Assembly: GCF_016429065.1 (NCBI RefSeq)
Contig: NZ_JAELTX010000020.1
Span: 1-52,162, forward strand
Reading direction: 5' to 3'
Length of the DNA stretch: 52,162 nt
From: Pedobacter sp. ASV17
Lineage (GTDB): Bacteria > Bacteroidota > Bacteroidia > Sphingobacteriales > Sphingobacteriaceae
Below the pieces are notes generated by a model. It ran no database searches, was not told the DNA's origin, and saw only the letters and a program-made list of their open reading frames with translations. The first letter of the stretch is position 1, and each line of letters begins with the position of its first letter. Position numbers and translations under genes: made by a program. Shown here in pieces: positions 43,007 through 52,162 of the stretch.

Positions 43007-44026
43007 ATGGAATTTAATGAGAAAATAAAGTTTGCAGTTGTTGGATGTGGTCATATAGGCAAGAGACACGCAGAAATGATTACTCGAAACGACTCATGTG
43101 AACTAGTTGCTTTAATTGATGTCAAAGAAAAATCCTTACTGGGGATTGAAAAATTTAATGTTCCTTTTTATAGTTCTTTGGAAGAATTTTTAGTTGCAGG
43201 AATTGAGGTTGATGTAGTCAATATTGCTTCTCCGAATGGCTTTCATGCCGAACAAGCGTTAAAATGCCTTGATGCCAAAAAGCATGTGGTAATCGAAAAG
43301 CCAATTGCATTGAATATGACAGATGCACAAATGATTATAAATAAATCATTGAGGGTAAACAAAAATGTATTTGCAGTAATGCAAAATAGATTTTCGCCAC
43401 CATCTGTTTGGATCAAGGATTTGATTGAATCGGGCAAGCTTGGAAAAATCTTTATGGTTCAGCTAAATTGCTACTGGAATAGAGACAATCGCTATTATAA
43501 AGAAGATAGCTGGCATGGTAAAATAGATCTGGATGGAGGTACACTGTTTACTCAGTTTTCTCACTTTATCGATATCATGTATTGGCTGTTTGGAGATATC
43601 AAAAATGTACAGGCTAACCTCAAAGACTTTAACCATCAAAACCTAACGGATTTTGAAGATAGCGGATTCGTCACTTTTGATTTTATTAACGGCGGAATGG
43701 GCTCATTGAACTATTCAACCTCTATATGGAACCAAAACTTGGAAAGTAGCATGACCATTATAGGCGAAAACGGTGCTATAAAAATTGGAGGGCAATATAT
43801 GAATGAAGTTGATTATTGTCACGTGAAAGATTACACCATGCCTGAACTAGCTCCAACAAATCCAGGGAATGATTATGGAGCTTATAAAGGTTCTGCCCAG
43901 AACCACAATTATGTTATTGAAAATATAGTAGATGTATTAAAAAATGATGCCGCAATTTCGACTAATGTATTCGAAGGATTAAAAGTTGTGGAGATAATTA
44001 GTAAAATCTATGAGTTTAGGCAGTAA
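43007..44026 (+). CDS. Gfo/Idh/MocA-family oxidoreductase (WbpB-like)
   Basis: NAD-dependent oxidoreductase of 339 residues. The Rossmann motif is GCGHIGKRH at 13-21 and the family EKP motif is at 97-99 (VVIEKPIALN). WbpB-type members oxidise C3 of UDP-GlcNAcA to the 3-keto form. The C-terminal beta-sheet region has WHGKIDLDGGTLFTQFSHFIDIMYW, with histidine H-x-x-D as in the family active site. The ATG follows the stop of the acetyltransferase gene without a gap, so the genes are co-translated in one operon. Confidence 0.9.
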   Translation: MEFNEKIKFAVVGCGHIGKRHAEMITRNDSCELVALIDVKEKSLLGIEKFNVPFYSSLEEFLVAGIEVDVVNIASPNGFHAEQALKCLDAKKHVVIEKPIALNMTDAQMIINKSLRVNKNVFAVMQNRFSPPSVWIKDLIESGKLGKIFMVQLNCYWNRDNRYYKEDSWHGKIDLDGGTLFTQFSHFIDIMYWLFGDIKNVQANLKDFNHQNLTDFEDSGFVTFDFINGGMGSLNYSTSIWNQNLESSMTIIGENGAIKIGGQYMNEVDYCHVKDYTMPELAPTNPGNDYGAYKGSAQNHNYVIENIVDVLKNDAAISTNVFEGLKVVEIISKIYEFRQ

Positions 44027-44070
44027 CAATCATTATCTATTATTGATTAAATTAGTATAAGGTGTTTCTT

Positions 44071-45369
44071 ATGAATAAAGAAAATAAAAAAATTGCAATC
44101 ATAGGTTTAGGATATGTGGGCTTGCCATTAGCCGTAGAGTTTGGTAAATTTTATGATGTTGTTGGTTTTGACATTAACCAAAAAAGAATCGACGAACTGA
44201 TTAAAGGAGAGGATCGTACATTAGAAGTAAGTCCAGACGAGCTGAAAAAGGCAATAAATCTGGAATTTACTTCTGATATCCAAGCAATAGCGGATTGCAA
44301 CATATATATCGTAACAGTTCCAACGCCTATTGACCTTGCAAACCGTCCAAATCTAACGCCGTTGGTAAAGGCGAGCGAAACGGTTGGTAAGGTGTTAAAA
44401 GCAAATGATATTGTGATTTATGAGTCTACGGTTTATCCTGGCGCAACAGAAGAAGTTTGTGTTCCAGTGCTTGAAAAAGTAGCTGGGCTTAAGTTCAATC
44501 ATGATTTTTATTGCGGCTACAGCCCAGAAAGAATTAACCCTGGAGACAAGGTTAATACTTTAGTAACCATTAAAAAAATTACCAGTGGTAGTACCCCGGA
44601 AATCGCTGAAGAAGTAGATCAGCTTTATAATTCGATTGTTAAGGCTGGCACATTTAAAGCCACCAGTATTAAAGTAGCGGAAGCGGCAAAAGTTATAGAA
44701 AACTCTCAACGAGATTTGAATATTGCTTTCGTTAATGAATTATCGTTAATATTCGAAAGAATTGGTATTGACACTCTTGATGTTTTGGAGGCAGCTGCAA
44801 GCAAGTGGAATTTTTTGCCGTTTAGACCGGGAATGGTAGGCGGGCATTGCATTGGAGTAGATCCTTATTACCTTACACATAAAGCAGAAGAAGTAGGATA
44901 TAATCCTCAAGTTATATTGGCTGGAAGAAGGATTAATGATAACATGGCCAAGTACGCAGCTAGGACAATCATCAAAAGAATGGTTAAAAATGGTATCGAG
45001 ATTTCACAAAGTAACGTAACTGTTATGGGAATTACATTTAAGGAGAATTGCCCCGATATTAGAAATAGCAAAGTAATAGATTTAATTCACGAGCTTAAAG
45101 ATTGGAATATTAATGTATCAGTTTATGATCCGTGGGCAGATAAGGAAGAGGTTCAAAAGGAATATGGAATAGCATTAATCGACAAACTAGAAGATGGAAC
45201 TTCGGATACGGTTATTCTAGCCGTAAACCATTCAGACTTTCGAGATTTGCCAATTTCACAATTAAGAAATCATTGCAAACCAAATATAACGCCAGTATTG
45301 GGTGATTTAAAGGGGATTTATAAAATAAATGAGGTTAATTCTCATGGTTTTACGGGATTTAGATTTTAA
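44071..45369 (+). CDS. UDP-N-acetylglucosamine/hexosamine 6-dehydrogenase (WbpA/TviB-like)
   Basis: Oxidises UDP-HexNAc to the uronic acid in two steps. From the ATG at 44071 (a GTG at 44062 is in frame but less likely) there are 432 residues. N-terminal NAD domain: IGLGYVGLPLAVEFG (11-25); central domain with YESTVYPGATEE and NSQRDLNIAFVNE; catalytic cysteine C260 in RPGMVGGHCIGVDPYYL; C-terminal domain with FKENCPDIRNSK. This makes the first UDP-sugar acid of the four-enzyme set, although the gene lies last in it. A Wzx-like gene follows after five bases. Confidence 0.92.
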   Translation: MNKENKKIAIIGLGYVGLPLAVEFGKFYDVVGFDINQKRIDELIKGEDRTLEVSPDELKKAINLEFTSDIQAIADCNIYIVTVPTPIDLANRPNLTPLVKASETVGKVLKANDIVIYESTVYPGATEEVCVPVLEKVAGLKFNHDFYCGYSPERINPGDKVNTLVTIKKITSGSTPEIAEEVDQLYNSIVKAGTFKATSIKVAEAAKVIENSQRDLNIAFVNELSLIFERIGIDTLDVLEAAASKWNFLPFRPGMVGGHCIGVDPYYLTHKAEEVGYNPQVILAGRRINDNMAKYAARTIIKRMVKNGIEISQSNVTVMGITFKENCPDIRNSKVIDLIHELKDWNINVSVYDPWADKEEVQKEYGIALIDKLEDGTSDTVILAVNHSDFRDLPISQLRNHCKPNITPVLGDLKGIYKINEVNSHGFTGFRF

Positions 45370-45374
45370 TAGAT

Positions 45375-46763
45375 TTGCTAACTAAATTAACTGATAGGGT
45401 CAAAGGATATAAGATAAACGATTTTTATAAATCTACTATATCTTTATCAATAACTTCGTTTCTTGCACAATTCATAATTTTTGTGGGCACACCATTAATC
45501 ACAAGAATTTATGCTCCACATGATTTTGCTGATGTATCCATACTTTCTGCCCTCATTCAGTTTTTCGGCGTATTTGCCACATTAAGATACGACAATGCAA
45601 TCCCGCTTTGCGATTCAGACAAAGAAGCAGACATTTTATTTCTGATTGCTGGGATATTTAGTGTCGCTTTTTCAAGCGGCTTATTTATATTATTATTGAT
45701 TCTTGAGAAGTTAGGTATTCATTTTTTTAATTTAAACAATGAAAATTTCATCTACTTCGTTCCTATTGGTGTATTTCTGTATGGCTTTGTAAACCTATTG
45801 TCCTTTTATACAACACGAACACATGAATTTAATAAAATTGGAGTCTCTAGGGTTTTTCAGTCAATAACTTCTGTTGGTTCGCAAATTGGTCTTGGTTATA
45901 CTAGTATTTCGATAGTTGGGCCAATTGTAGGTTACATTTTTCAAATTGGCTTTGGTGTTATTTATATGTTGGGATTAATTACATCAAAGATGAAACTTCT
46001 ATTTACCAATCAAGTGACTAAAGCTGATTTTAAAGAGGTAATTAGAAAATTTATTAAGTTTCCAAAGTTTTCATTATTAGAGGCATTAATGCAAATGTTT
46101 TCTTTTCAATTGCCTTTTTTCTATCTAAATATGATCAATGACCAAGCTGGGTCTGGATTCTTAATGAATGCCATGAAATTTTCGCAGATCCCTATGCTTT
46201 TGGTCGCAAGTTCTATTTCTCAAGTATATTATGGGCATATCAAAAATAACTTAGATAACGGAACATTACATCAGGTAGCAACAGATATTTTAAATAAGCT
46301 CTATAAGCTAATCGTTATTCCTTTACTCGTGTTTTTGCCTTTAGCACCTGTCGTTTTCGAAACATATCTTGGCAAAAATTGGAGACCGTCTGGAGAACTA
46401 ATGCAATGGATTATACCCTATATTATTGCTTTAATTTTTTACTCTATTTTTAGCGTAAACTTTTATGCCAAGCAGAAATTTGCAGCCTCGCTAAAAGTTC
46501 AAGTAACTATTCTGTTTTTTAGGACTGGATCGTTGTTTGTTGGTTATTTTTTCTTTAGACAACTAACATTGCAAATATATTTCGCTTGCAGCGCCTTTAT
46601 CTACTTTATATTTTGTGGTTATGCATTGAATATTATCAATATATCACTAAAAGATCTAGGTAGTTTGATATATGCCAATAAAAGGCTTACCCTTATTGCG
46701 ATGATTGTTTTTTCATTATTTGTTTTTATCGCTTTATGGTATCCTAGTTATTTGAAATTTTAA
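45375..46763 (+). CDS. Wzx-like lipid-linked polysaccharide flippase
   Basis: A 462-residue integral membrane protein with about 12 hydrophobic segments and few charged residues between them, fitting the MVF/PST transporter superfamily, which moves undecaprenyl-linked repeat units across the inner membrane. Typical parts are SITSFLAQFIIFVGTPLITRIYAPHDFADVSI at the N terminus (given in pieces: GTPLITRIYAPHDFAD) and FPKFSLLEALMQMFSFQLPFF in the middle, a pattern of such flippases. The start is a TTG at 45375; there is no ATG near the N terminus, and the TTG keeps the first helix intact. The substrate cannot be read. Confidence 0.85.
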   Translation: MLTKLTDRVKGYKINDFYKSTISLSITSFLAQFIIFVGTPLITRIYAPHDFADVSILSALIQFFGVFATLRYDNAIPLCDSDKEADILFLIAGIFSVAFSSGLFILLLILEKLGIHFFNLNNENFIYFVPIGVFLYGFVNLLSFYTTRTHEFNKIGVSRVFQSITSVGSQIGLGYTSISIVGPIVGYIFQIGFGVIYMLGLITSKMKLLFTNQVTKADFKEVIRKFIKFPKFSLLEALMQMFSFQLPFFYLNMINDQAGSGFLMNAMKFSQIPMLLVASSISQVYYGHIKNNLDNGTLHQVATDILNKLYKLIVIPLLVFLPLAPVVFETYLGKNWRPSGELMQWIIPYIIALIFYSIFSVNFYAKQKFAASLKVQVTILFFRTGSLFVGYFFFRQLTLQIYFACSAFIYFIFCGYALNIINISLKDLGSLIYANKRLTLIAMIVFSLFVFIALWYPSYLKF

Positions 46764-46946
46764 TTGATATGACGTTTTAGAGGCTAAATATTTATGAGTA
46801 AGCCCGAGGTGATATAGGTAAGGAATTTGGAGGTATCGTGTAGTGGAATGTTGGAATCGATAGCTTGCCAAAGTAATAAGTTTAAAATTTACTCATCATT
46901 ATGATGAATTTATATAAATCATTAAATACAAAAAATAGAAGTTCAT

Positions 46947-47927
46947 ATGCAAAATTTCGGAGATTTTTTCTTAAATAAAAAAGTAATTGTAACTGGTGGC
47001 GCTGGTTTCATTGGTTCACATATCTGTGAAGAGTTGGTTAAACTAAAAGCAAATGTAATTTGCCTAGATAATTTTTCGGCGGGCAAACTTGTAAATGTTT
47101 CCGCATTTATCAATGAACCGAATTTCTCTGTTTTAGATAAAGATGTTTGTGATAATGATGAGGCAATGCATGAAGCGTTTAAAGATGTGGATATTGTATT
47201 TAATAATGCGGCTTCAAAGAAGAACATCTGTTTAACAAACCCACAAAGAGATTTAGAGGTAAATAGTGGTGGAACCTTAAATTTACTTGAGCTAAGCATG
47301 AAATACGGTGTAAAGAAATTCATCCATGCTTCAACAGGTTCAGTATATGGTGAGCCAAAAATATTTCCTACTACAGAATCACATCCCTTTGAGCCCGTTT
47401 CTTATTATGGAGTTTCTAAGCTAGGTGGTGAAAGATATGTTGATGTATTTCATAAATTGTACGGTCTAGACACTACCATTCTTAGGTATTTCCATGTGTA
47501 CGGACCTAGACAAGAATCAAATGAGTTTGGGGGTGTTGTATCTATTTTTCTAAGAAACATTACTGAGGGTAGAAATCCAATTGTTTTTGGACATGGTAAC
47601 CAAGTTAGGTCGTTTACATGGGTAAAAGATTTGGTAAATGTTAATCTTTTGGCAGCTATAAATCCAGTAAGTAATGGTAAGGCTTATAACGCTGCTTCTG
47701 GTATTCGAGTAAGTATTAACGATTTGGCAGAAAATTTGCTTCAACTGTTGGATAAAAACAACAAACTAAAAGTAGAGCATGGCGAGCCTTTAATTGGAGA
47801 TATTATGGAGTTTGAAGTGAGTAATGATCTTGTAATTCAAGATTTAGGCGTAGAATTTAACAAAGATTTCTGGGGGAATCTTAAAATCGCTGTTGCCGAT
47901 ACAGCAGCATTCTTAAATCAAGGTTAA
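46947..47927 (+). CDS. NAD-dependent epimerase/dehydratase (extended SDR)
   Basis: A 326-residue nucleotide-sugar enzyme with VIVTGGAGFIGSH (13-25), FNNAASKKN, the catalytic STGSVYGEP and YYGVSK (Y154, K158), and RYFHVYGPRQ. It is of the group with UDP-glucose 4-epimerase, WbpP-like 4-epimerases and related enzymes. The substrate could be UDP-HexNAc or its acid, which would fit the amino-sugar acid genes around it. A gap of 183 bases precedes it; no promoter was recognised there. Confidence 0.85.
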   Translation: MQNFGDFFLNKKVIVTGGAGFIGSHICEELVKLKANVICLDNFSAGKLVNVSAFINEPNFSVLDKDVCDNDEAMHEAFKDVDIVFNNAASKKNICLTNPQRDLEVNSGGTLNLLELSMKYGVKKFIHASTGSVYGEPKIFPTTESHPFEPVSYYGVSKLGGERYVDVFHKLYGLDTTILRYFHVYGPRQESNEFGGVVSIFLRNITEGRNPIVFGHGNQVRSFTWVKDLVNVNLLAAINPVSNGKAYNAASGIRVSINDLAENLLQLLDKNNKLKVEHGEPLIGDIMEFEVSNDLVIQDLGVEFNKDFWGNLKIAVADTAAFLNQG

Positions 47928-47943
47928 TATTAAATTATTTACT

Positions 47944-48462
47944 ATGAATGATAGCTTTTATTTCAAAGTTCTTTACAGATTATATTTATTGATCTGTGAT
48001 TATAGATTTCCAATCTTTGATCGCTTTCGTAGTAGAATTGTTAAAAGATTGACAAGGACTGATTTAAAATATACAGTTAATATTTTTTCAGGAGTATTTA
48101 TAGAGGGAATTCATGGATTGAAATTGGGAAATCATGTATCAATAAACCAGGATAGCTTCATCTCAGCCTATGGAGGACTTTCTATAGGTAATGACGTGTC
48201 TATAGGTCATAGAACTTCTATATTAACAACCGAACACCTGTTTACTGATATGAATGTCCCAATAAAAGAGCAGAGTGTAAAGAACTTGCCAGTGAAAATT
48301 GGAAATAATGTTTGGATTGGAGCAAATGTAACTATTTTAGCCGGCGTTGAAATTGCCAATGGTGTAATTATCGGGGCTGGTTCTATCGTTACAAAATCAA
48401 TTTTAGTAGATAATGATATTTATGCAGGTAATCCAGCAAGGTTTATTAAAAAGAGATTTTAA
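47944..48462 (+). CDS. hexapeptide acyltransferase (WcaF/LbH type)
   Basis: A 172-residue O-acetyltransferase-like protein with hexapeptide repeats forming a left-handed beta-helix (KLGNHVSINQDSFIS, LSIGNDVSIGHRTSIL, PVKIGNNVWIGANVTI, VEIANGVIIGAGSIV) and the conserved WIGANVTILAGV loop. It should add acetyl groups to sugars of the polysaccharide. The N-terminal 50 residues are basic and hydrophobic, perhaps for membrane association. Gap to the epimerase gene: 16 bases. Confidence 0.85.
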   Translation: MNDSFYFKVLYRLYLLICDYRFPIFDRFRSRIVKRLTRTDLKYTVNIFSGVFIEGIHGLKLGNHVSINQDSFISAYGGLSIGNDVSIGHRTSILTTEHLFTDMNVPIKEQSVKNLPVKIGNNVWIGANVTILAGVEIANGVIIGAGSIVTKSILVDNDIYAGNPARFIKKRF

Positions 48463-48559
48463 GTAAGCACAGATGATGTATCTTAAATGTTAGCCATTAA
48501 CATGGTACTAATTTAAATTTTCAAAAAAGGAATACAATTGATATAATAAAAAAATTAAA

Positions 48560-49564
48560 ATGATAAAAGTAGGATTAATAGGATATGGATATTGGGGACC
48601 TAATTTAGTAAGAAATTTTGCTTCTACTCCAGGCTGTCAAGTAGAAATTGTGTCAGACCAACGTGAAGACCGATTAACATTGGTAAAGCAATTATACCCA
48701 AATGTTAGGGTTAGTAATAATCCATTAGATGTTATTAATGATAATAGCGTAGATGCAATTATTATAGCCACGCCAGTGTTTACACATTTTAATTTAGCAA
48801 AACTTGCACTTGAAGCTAACAAACATGTTCTAATAGAAAAGCCAATGACAAGTACTTTTGAAGAATCTGAGATTTTACTTGATATTGCAGCTAAAAAAGA
48901 TCTTTGTTTGATGGTGGATCACACTTTCCTTTATACCCCTGCTGTTGAGAAGATGAAAGAATTAATTGACACGAAAGTATTGGGTCAATTAAATTATTTT
49001 GACTCTACTAGAATTAATTTGGGTCTTTTTCAACCTGATGTTAATGTTTTGTGGGATTTAGCACCACATGATTTATCGATATTATTTCATTTGATACCTG
49101 AAAACCCTATAAGCGTTAATGCTACTGGTATTTCACATACCAATAATGGAATTGAAAATATTGCTTATTTGACCGTTAATTACCAAAGTAACTTTATCGC
49201 ACACATCAATTCCTCATGGTCTTCTCCTGTGAAAGTCAGGTCAACACTAATTGGTGGAAGTGAAAAAATGATCGTATATAATGATTTAGAACCTTCGGAA
49301 AAAATTCGATTATACGATACAAGTTATTCACATAAAACTGATGAGGAAAAGAATAGAATACTCGTTGACTATAGAGTAGGAGATATTCAAATTCCAAAAT
49401 TATCAGGAAAAGAAGCTCTATCTGGAGTGGCCTCAGATTTCATTGCTTCAATTAATAGCAAAAAGTTGCCTCTTTCAAATGGTATTTTAGGACAGTCAGT
49501 TGTTAAAATATTAGAGGCTTCGCAGAAATCAATTAAGGCAAATGGAAAAGAAATAATCATTTAA
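48560..49564 (+). CDS. second Gfo/Idh/MocA-family oxidoreductase
   Basis: A 334-residue NAD-dependent oxidoreductase. Rossmann GYGYWGPN at 8-15 and EKP at 93-95 (VLIEKPMTS). The active-site region [15 protein letters not shown] matches the (H/D)xxD pattern. It is clearly a paralogue type of the first oxidoreductase in this locus but only moderately similar. With the next two genes (1- and 8-base gaps) it forms a second oxidoreductase/acetyltransferase/aminotransferase group, probably for another 3-amino sugar. Confidence 0.88.
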   Translation: MIKVGLIGYGYWGPNLVRNFASTPGCQVEIVSDQREDRLTLVKQLYPNVRVSNNPLDVINDNSVDAIIIATPVFTHFNLAKLALEANKHVLIEKPMTSTFEESEILLDIAAKKDLCLMVDHTFLYTPAVEKMKELIDTKVLGQLNYFDSTRINLGLFQPDVNVLWDLAPHDLSILFHLIPENPISVNATGISHTNNGIENIAYLTVNYQSNFIAHINSSWSSPVKVRSTLIGGSEKMIVYNDLEPSEKIRLYDTSYSHKTDEEKNRILVDYRVGDIQIPKLSGKEALSGVASDFIASINSKKLPLSNGILGQSVVKILEASQKSIKANGKEIII

Positions 49565-49565
49565 T

Positions 49566-50057
49566 ATGAAAGTAATTACTGAATCAAATCAATACCAAAA
49601 CCTAAATAATGTAAAAGTTGGCGAAAATGTTCGGTTTTTTAGTTTTGTGAACGCGTACGGCTGTTCAGTTGATGATAACTCTAAAATAGGAGCATTTGTT
49701 GAAATACAAAAAGGGGTTTCAATTGGTAAGAATTGTAAGATTTCAAGCCATTCATTTGTTTGCGAAGGTGTTCATATCAGCGATAATGTTTTCATTGGAC
49801 ATGGTGTGATGTTTACAAACGATATGTTTCCAAGGGCAACCAATCCTGATGGCAGCCAACAAACTGACAAGGATTGGAATTTATTGGAAACTTTTGTTTT
49901 AGAAGGGGCTTCTATTGGGAGTAATGCAACAATTTTATGTGGTATAACTATTGGTAAAAATGCTTTAATAGGAGCGGGGGCTGTTGTCGTAAAAGATGTG
50001 CCTGACAATGCAGTAGTTGCTGGAAATCCAGGCAAAATAATTAAATATCTAAAGTAA
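49566..50057 (+). CDS. second hexapeptide N-acetyltransferase (WbpD/FdtC-like)
   Basis: A 163-residue left-handed beta-helix acetyltransferase with [42 protein letters not shown], the loop [16 protein letters not shown], and [26 protein letters not shown]. The loop VMFTND..PRA is shared with the acetyltransferase at 42428-43006, which suggests a similar 3-amino-sugar substrate. It starts one base after the oxidoreductase gene stop. Confidence 0.88.
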   Translation: MKVITESNQYQNLNNVKVGENVRFFSFVNAYGCSVDDNSKIGAFVEIQKGVSIGKNCKISSHSFVCEGVHISDNVFIGHGVMFTNDMFPRATNPDGSQQTDKDWNLLETFVLEGASIGSNATILCGITIGKNALIGAGAVVVKDVPDNAVVAGNPGKIIKYLK

Positions 50058-50065
50058 AATCTTAA

Positions 50066-51166
50066 ATGAAAGAAAAAATAAATTGCTTAGACCTAAGCAA
50101 ACAACATCAGCAGGTTAAAAAAGAAATATTTGACGTTTTCGAAGAGGTATATGATCAAACAGCTTTTTCAGGCGGAAGGTTTGTTGAAGAATTTGAAAAT
50201 AAATTTGCAGATTTTTGTAATGCTAAATATTCTATTGGAGTAAATAATGGAACTTCTGCTCTGCACTTAGCGCTATTAGCTTTGGGAGTTGGATCTGGAG
50301 ATGAGGTAATATTGCCTGCAAATACTTTCATAGCAACGGCTTGGGCCATAACTTATGTAGGAGCAACACCAGTTTTTGTAGATTGCAAGTCTGATACCTG
50401 GGAAATAGACGCTACGTTAATTGAGGATAAGATAACTGATAAAACAAAGGCAATAATAGGTGTGCATTTATACGGTCAACCATTTGACATTGATGCAGTA
50501 CAAGAAATTGCAAAAAAGCACAAGCTTTTTTTAGTTGAAGATGCGGCACAGGCTCAAGGTGCTGAATACAAAGGTTCTCGTGTTGGAAGTTTTGGCGATT
50601 TAGCTTGCTTTAGTTTTTATCCAGGTAAAAATTTAGGAGCTTGTGGTGAAGCTGGAGGATTAACGACAAATTCTTTAGAATATAGCAAACATCTTCAAAG
50701 TCTTAGAAATCATGGTTCGATAGTTCGATATTACCATGATGAGGTTGGATTTAATATGCGTATGGGTGGTTTAGAAGCTGGTTCACTAACTGTTAAACTT
50801 AAATATTTGAATGACTGGAATTCACGTAGAAAAGAAATAGCTAAGAGATATCAGAATGAAATTACAAATCCAAAAATAAAAATGCAATTTCAGCCAGATT
50901 GGTCTAATTCAGTTTATCATTTATTTGTAGTAACGGTAGATGATCGTGAAGATTTAATAAAGTATTTAAATACAAACAATATATATCCTGGTTTACATTA
51001 TCCAGTCCCATGTCATTTGCAAAAAGCGTATGCAAATCTTAATTATAAGGTAGGTGATTTTCCAAATTCTGAATATTTGGCCTCACATTGCGTATCATTA
51101 CCAATGTATGCCGAATTAGAAGAAAATTCTATTGATAATATTATTAATGTTCTGAATAAGTACTAA
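50066..51166 (+). CDS. second DegT/DnrJ/EryC1-family aminotransferase
   Basis: A 366-residue PLP-dependent sugar aminotransferase. The PLP lysine is K188 in SFYPGKNLGACGEAGG; other motifs are NNGTSALHLAL, ILPANTFIATAWAI and VEDAAQAQGA. The paralogue at 41291-42424 has FFPSKNLG at the same place. It ends the second amino-sugar group. The gap to the next gene is 190 bases. Confidence 0.9.
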   Translation: MKEKINCLDLSKQHQQVKKEIFDVFEEVYDQTAFSGGRFVEEFENKFADFCNAKYSIGVNNGTSALHLALLALGVGSGDEVILPANTFIATAWAITYVGATPVFVDCKSDTWEIDATLIEDKITDKTKAIIGVHLYGQPFDIDAVQEIAKKHKLFLVEDAAQAQGAEYKGSRVGSFGDLACFSFYPGKNLGACGEAGGLTTNSLEYSKHLQSLRNHGSIVRYYHDEVGFNMRMGGLEAGSLTVKLKYLNDWNSRRKEIAKRYQNEITNPKIKMQFQPDWSNSVYHLFVVTVDDREDLIKYLNTNNIYPGLHYPVPCHLQKAYANLNYKVGDFPNSEYLASHCVSLPMYAELEENSIDNIINVLNKY

Positions 51167-51356
51167 TTTTTAGCAGCAACCCATGTTCAAATTTTTAAAA
51201 TAAAAGTTTAACTAATGGAAATTGTTGTAAGGATAAATTTGTAATGCAGAGTATCGATATAATACCTATAGAGAGGTGTCAAAGGATGATTGTTGCGTTG
51301 AAAAATTTAATCTGTGAAAGTAATAACCTGTTTTTCCAGATTAAAAAAGAATTAGA

Positions 51357-52162
51357 ATGAAAGTTTTACATATTATACCTACTTTATCAAAAGGAGGGGC
51401 AGAGAAAGTAGTTGTCGATTTGCTAAATGAGTGTTATGAAGACGGTCTCGATGTAAAATTATTATTGTTTTTTCCTTCCGATTCTAAATTAAGACTCTTT
51501 GAGTTAAACAAGGAAATAGAGGTTTTATATATATCAAAAAAGAAAACTAATTTCTTTTCATTGTTATTAAAATCTGTTTTTTGGATGATCACCAATTGGA
51601 AGTTTCTAATACGACAAGATGTTTTGCACGCTCATTTGACAATTAGTTCAATTTTTATTTCAATCTTTAAGCTTTTTTCTAGTCTTACTTTCTCAAAAGC
51701 TCCGAAACTAGTCGAGACAAATCATTCGATAGGCATCCCGATTAAGAGATGGCAGCATAATTTATTTGTGATGATGTCAAAGTTTAGAGATTCATATGTT
51801 TTGATTGGAAATGATTCATTTTGGGAGGAATTAATTAAAAAAAGGAAAAATACTATTCTCAGCATTATCCCAAATGGGATTAAAATTAAGAAGGCACATG
51901 TTTCAAACGATGAAAAAGAAATATTTCTAAAGGAAACTGGGATTTCCAATTCAGATGGTGTAATTGTTGGTACCGTAAGTAGAATTGTTCCTGAAAGAAG
52001 CCCGTTGAAAATACTTGATATTTTTCACAAAGTACATATAAAACTACCCGATACTGAAATGGTCCATTTTATTATTGGAGGTGATGGAGAATCATTTGAT
52101 CTGTTAAAAGAAAAAGTGATAGCATTAAATCTAGAGAAATTTGTTCATCTGCCAGGACTGAT
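51357..52162 (+). CDS. GT4-family glycosyltransferase, N-terminal part (cut by window end)
   Basis: An open frame starting at the ATG at 51357 and running off the end (268 codons). It begins MKVLHIIPTLSKGGAEKVVVDLL, the usual N terminus of GT4 retaining glycosyltransferases (in parts: HIIPTLSKGGAEKVV), then shows HAHLTISS, ETNHSIG, IPNGIKI and GTVSRIVPERSPLKILDIF, with the start of GGDGES, matching the second Rossmann domain. It should add a sugar to the lipid-linked repeat unit. The EX7E donor site lies beyond the window. Confidence 0.85.
   Translation, partial: MKVLHIIPTLSKGGAEKVVVDLLNECYEDGLDVKLLLFFPSDSKLRLFELNKEIEVLYISKKKTNFFSLLLKSVFWMITNWKFLIRQDVLHAHLTISSIFISIFKLFSSLTFSKAPKLVETNHSIGIPIKRWQHNLFVMMSKFRDSYVLIGNDSFWEELIKKRKNTILSIIPNGIKIKKAHVSNDEKEIFLKETGISNSDGVIVGTVSRIVPERSPLKILDIFHKVHIKLPDTEMVHFIIGGDGESFDLLKEKVIALNLEKFVHLPGL

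Noticed and set aside
1..52162. CRISPR arrays, tRNA or rRNA genes, integrases, phage genes
   Set aside because: No regularly spaced repeats, cloverleaf sequences with CCA-type ends, rRNA stretches or mobile-element genes were recognised in the window.

Overview
The window looks like a chromosomal segment of a Bacteroidota bacterium, most likely Sphingobacteriaceae (Pedobacter-like). The grounds are a type IX secretion (T9SS) C-terminal sorting domain on a secreted lyase, promoter boxes of the Bacteroidota form TAnnTTTG, few Shine-Dalgarno sequences, an S16 protein with a long Ala/Glu-rich tail, RHS proteins of the DUF6443 type, and generally AT-rich DNA. Genus is inferred; no rRNA or tRNA gene is seen.

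Layout. 1-5943: the 3' end of aat, then a minus-strand run (TlpA-like thioredoxin, M28 peptidase, DUF4397 lipoprotein, membrane metallophosphoesterase, htpG). 6525-15342: a three-gene plus-strand accessory island. It holds two large RHS/YD-type secreted proteins, the second ending in a candidate ADP-ribosyltransferase (ART) toxin domain, followed with a 4-base overlap by a NADAR-family protein. NADAR enzymes are known to remove ADP-ribose from guanine, so this looks like a polymorphic toxin whose immunity works by erasing the toxin's mark. It is the most interesting part of the window. 15482-30110: mainly housekeeping genes (M16 peptidase, def, an ECF sigma/anti-sigma/DUF4097 module, a CarboxypepD_reg-like protein, NifU-domain protein and mrp, an AsmA-like/GT51 transglycosylase, hpt, psd, mscS, amino acid dehydrogenase, rplS, trmD).

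30246-36051: a T9SS-exported PL6 polysaccharide lyase and a lipoprotein separate rimM/rpsP from trmD/rplS, splitting a gene order that is contiguous in many bacteria. A deoxyribonucleotidase gene follows. 36230-52162: a surface polysaccharide locus on the plus strand, cut by the window end. It has gmd, Wza-like export protein, Wzz-like co-polymerase, all four enzymes for UDP-GlcNAc(3NAc)A (aminotransferase, acetyltransferase, oxidoreductase, UDP-sugar dehydrogenase), a Wzx-like flippase, an SDR epimerase, an acetyltransferase, a second paralogous oxidoreductase/acetyltransferase/aminotransferase set, and the start of a GT4 glycosyltransferase. No Wzy polymerase or initiating transferase is recognised within the window.

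Non-coding structure is informative: several TAnnTTTG boxes sit directly against start codons (likely leaderless mRNAs), four terminators share one GC-rich core, copies of dispersed Bacteroidota-type inverted repeats lie between genes, and a palindromic operator-like site overlaps the PL6 promoter. All coordinates and motifs were read by eye; family assignments rest on motif recognition, not database searches.
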